A program made the position numbers and the translations under genes. Below, piece by piece: positions 62,932 through 64,000 of a stretch of 64,000 nucleotides of DNA. The notes under the pieces are model-generated. The model searched no databases. It was given only the letters and a program-made list of their open reading frames with translations, and was not told the origin of the DNA. Numbering within the stretch: the first letter of the stretch is position 1; every line of letters starts with the position of its first letter. Origin of the DNA: Lelliottia nimipressuralis (lineage in GTDB: Bacteria > Pseudomonadota > Gammaproteobacteria > Enterobacterales > Enterobacteriaceae); the NCBI RefSeq assembly GCF_004402045.1, contig NZ_SOMG01000030.1:434001-498000 (forward strand), read 5' to 3'.

Positions 62932-63300
62932 ATGCGAATTGGCGAACTGTGTACGAAAACGGGATTATCGAAAGAGACGGTCCGTTACTATGAAAGGCAA
63001 GGGTTGTTAGAGAATATCCCACAACCCAATCGCAGCAATAACTACAAAGTCTATTCCGCCGTCGATTTACAGCGTTTGAACATGATCAAACATGCCAAAA
63101 TGCTGGGCTTTACTTTAGCCGAAATATCAGAGGTTTTAGCTGTCTGGGTCGACGATAAATTTACCTCTGAGCAAAAGCAAACCTCTCTGCGCCGCAAATT
63201 GCAGCAGCTTGAAGAGAAAGAAACGGCGTTAATTGAACTCAGAGCCAGGCTAATCAACGCTATTAATAAGGTTGGCCAGCCTTGTATAGACGAGTTTTGA
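62932..63300 (+). CDS. MerR-family transcriptional regulator
   Basis: A 122-residue MerR-type regulator: winged helix RIGELCTKTGLSKETVRYYERQGLL at residues 2-26, then the wing, a long dimerisation helix (TSEQKQTSLRRKLQQLEEKE) and a short tail with one Cys (GQPCIDEF). Metal-sensing Cys pairs such as those of CueR or ZntR are absent, so an organic or redox ligand is more likely. It is divergent from the SDR gene and shares a 96 bp control region with it. Confidence 0.92.
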   Translation: MRIGELCTKTGLSKETVRYYERQGLLENIPQPNRSNNYKVYSAVDLQRLNMIKHAKMLGFTLAEISEVLAVWVDDKFTSEQKQTSLRRKLQQLEEKETALIELRARLINAINKVGQPCIDEF

Positions 63301-63344
63301 TCGACGGGTGAGTGGAGGCCGCAATAGCGATGCGGCCTTGTCTG

Positions 63345-63659
63345 TCAGGCAGCCAGTTCAGGCATCTGCTCCTTCACGAAATTCAACACCTTCCTCGCGT
63401 CCAGAGACGCGTAGGGAAGGCTCTCAATGATGGCAATTGAACGCGTATTTCCCACGATGTCGTTTATCTCATCGAGTTTGTATTGAATGTGCGGCGCGAT
63501 AAGAAAACCGTCGAAAGCGGGGGAAACACTGGCGAAGTTATCCAGCCCAACGGCGCTAATCATCAGTGGATAGCCTTCTTGTTCTGCCAGGGACTGCATT
63601 TTTTTGGCGAGAGAGTTTGCGGTGTTACCGAATAAACAACATATCAGAAGCTTTTTCAT
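63345..63659 (-). CDS. Orphan PTS EIIB component, lactose/cellobiose class
   Basis: A 104-residue EIIB of the Lac/cellobiose (Chb) family, with phosphorylatable Cys at position 8 (LLICCLFGNTANSLAKKM; two adjacent Cys, the second aligned with the active one). The usual CSAGMST loop is replaced by CLFGNTA, so it is divergent. The start at 63659 follows AGGAGG and avoids a nine-residue extension. No EIIA or EIIC gene is seen in the window; partners may lie beyond 64 kb or the protein may be regulatory. Confidence 0.85.
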   Translation of the reverse strand: MKKLLICCLFGNTANSLAKKMQSLAEQEGYPLMISAVGLDNFASVSPAFDGFLIAPHIQYKLDEINDIVGNTRSIAIIESLPYASLDARKVLNFVKEQMPELAA

Positions 63660-63701
63660 ATTTTGTTCCTCCTGAAAACCGCTCATAGGGTAATCCTGAG
63701 G

Positions 63702-63741
63702 TTGTCACCGAAATGCGCGCTATCTCTTATTTTGGTGACAA
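63702..63741. promoter_or_regulatory. Inverted repeat upstream of the EIIB gene
   Basis: TTGTCACC and GGTGACAA, perfect 8 bp arms 24 bases apart, 43 bases beyond the EIIB start. Likely a binding site for a sugar-responsive regulator, but none is adjacent within the window. Confidence 0.5.
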
Positions 63742-63792
63742 ATTAACTGCAGCTGCATTAATTGAATGTTTGTTTGATATGACGCGGCAGAT

Positions 63793-64000
63793 TCAGACCA
63801 TTTCTTTCCACTGATAAAATTTTATTGAGGCAAGAGAGAGCATGTCTAAATCTTCTTTTGTATCGCCATAGGCATAGACGTCTTTATAGGAAGATAAATC
63901 ATAATTATCAATTATCTTCGTTTTTTTTAAGCGAGCGCTACAGTCCCCTTGTTTGTAGTTTCCGGTGGCTTTTCCCCCTGAAAAGGCCACTTCACTGCAT
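63793..64000 (-). CDS. C-terminal part of a HAD-family phosphatase (cut by window end)
   Basis: The last 68 codons of a minus-strand gene whose start lies beyond 64000. The C-terminal motif YAYGDTKEDLDMLSLA holds the GD-x3-D Asp residues that bind Mg in HAD hydrolases of the SerB-like IB class; before it lie KATGNYKQGDCSARLKK and the loop ...NYDLSSY. It ends KFYQWKEMV. Codon use is AT-rich, unlike the core genes, as in other acquired surface or sugar genes. Substrate unknown. Confidence 0.8.
   Translation of the reverse strand, partial: CSEVAFSGGKATGNYKQGDCSARLKKTKIIDNYDLSSYKDVYAYGDTKEDLDMLSLASIKFYQWKEMV

Noticed and set aside
1-64000. tRNA, rRNA, CRISPR or complete insertion sequence
   Set aside because: None seen on reading both strands; no tRNA-like cloverleaf, no regularly spaced repeats and no intact transposase gene. 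Prophage genes are also absent although the ydf region hosts Qin in E. coli K-12.

Overview
The window is chromosomal DNA of a member of the Enterobacteriaceae, most likely Enterobacter or a close relative such as Lelliottia or Leclercia. Most genes are recognisable as E. coli-type families (ynf, rsp, ydf, dcp, ldhA, ydbH-ynbE-ydbL, fea/tyn, paa). Gene density is high, base composition is GC-leaning, and REP-type repeats of the enterobacterial kind are present. No tRNA, rRNA, CRISPR array or complete insertion sequence was seen. The genus is an inference from gene content, not a sequence match.

Layout. (1) 0-3.5 kb: a SulP anion transporter, then a 1.5 kb AT-rich patch with the 3' end of a tyrosine recombinase gene and two orphan secreted/membrane proteins, probably a decayed acquired island. 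(2) 3.5-17.3 kb: an E. coli-like block running dmsD, ynfE, ynfD, ynfC, speG, ynfB, ynfA, rspA, rspB, ydfJ, ydfI, ydfZ, a UspG-like gene, rspR and ydfG. ynfE and dmsD are adjacent, and the electron-transfer and membrane-anchor genes ynfG/ynfH are absent between them. (3) 17.4-22.6 kb: dcp, a coiled-coil lipoprotein, small gene remnants, ldhA, a frameshifted small gene and a small membrane protein. dcp and ldhA are not neighbours in E. coli, so this is a synteny junction. (4) 22.6-34.3 kb: ydbH-ynbE-ydbL (envelope lipid transport) and aromatic amine catabolism (feaR, feaB, tynA), with a diguanylate cyclase and an alkyl sulfatase lying between feaB and tynA. (5) 34.3-47.8 kb: the complete phenylacetate pathway, paaZ diverging from paaABCDEFGHIJK, then paaX and paaY. 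(6) 47.8-64 kb: an accessory region with glutathione peroxidase, a cupin, a Pla/PgtE-type omptin, a VOC protein, MFS/MarR, LysR, a WbuC-like cupin, a cysteine hydrolase with a possible 27-residue peptide gene in front, a TetR/RND efflux/TetR/flavoprotein run, a MerR/short-chain dehydrogenase pair, an orphan PTS EIIB and the end of a HAD phosphatase.

How the parts work together. TynA oxidises phenylethylamine or tyramine in the periplasm to aldehydes, FeaB oxidises these to (hydroxy)phenylacetate, and PaaK plus PaaA-J/Z convert phenylacetate to acetyl-CoA and succinyl-CoA. FeaR-type direct repeats with identical 21 bp phasing precede both feaB and tynA, and PaaX-type half-sites lie between paaZ and paaA. 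In the rsp/ydf block a shared motif upstream of rspA, ydfI and rspR suggests one RspR regulon. FNR-like boxes precede ynfE and ydfZ.

The most interesting material is regulatory. Regulator/target pairs at 51.8, 56.3, 56.9, 61.2, 61.9 and 62.9 kb carry well-formed palindromic operators read directly from the sequence, including two TetR operator families and a MerR-type 19 bp-spacer promoter driving a short-chain dehydrogenase. No clearly new multi-gene system was found. The best candidates for something undescribed are the Thr-rich 27-residue peptide gene at 55.4 kb and the efflux/flavoprotein cluster with its two operator families.
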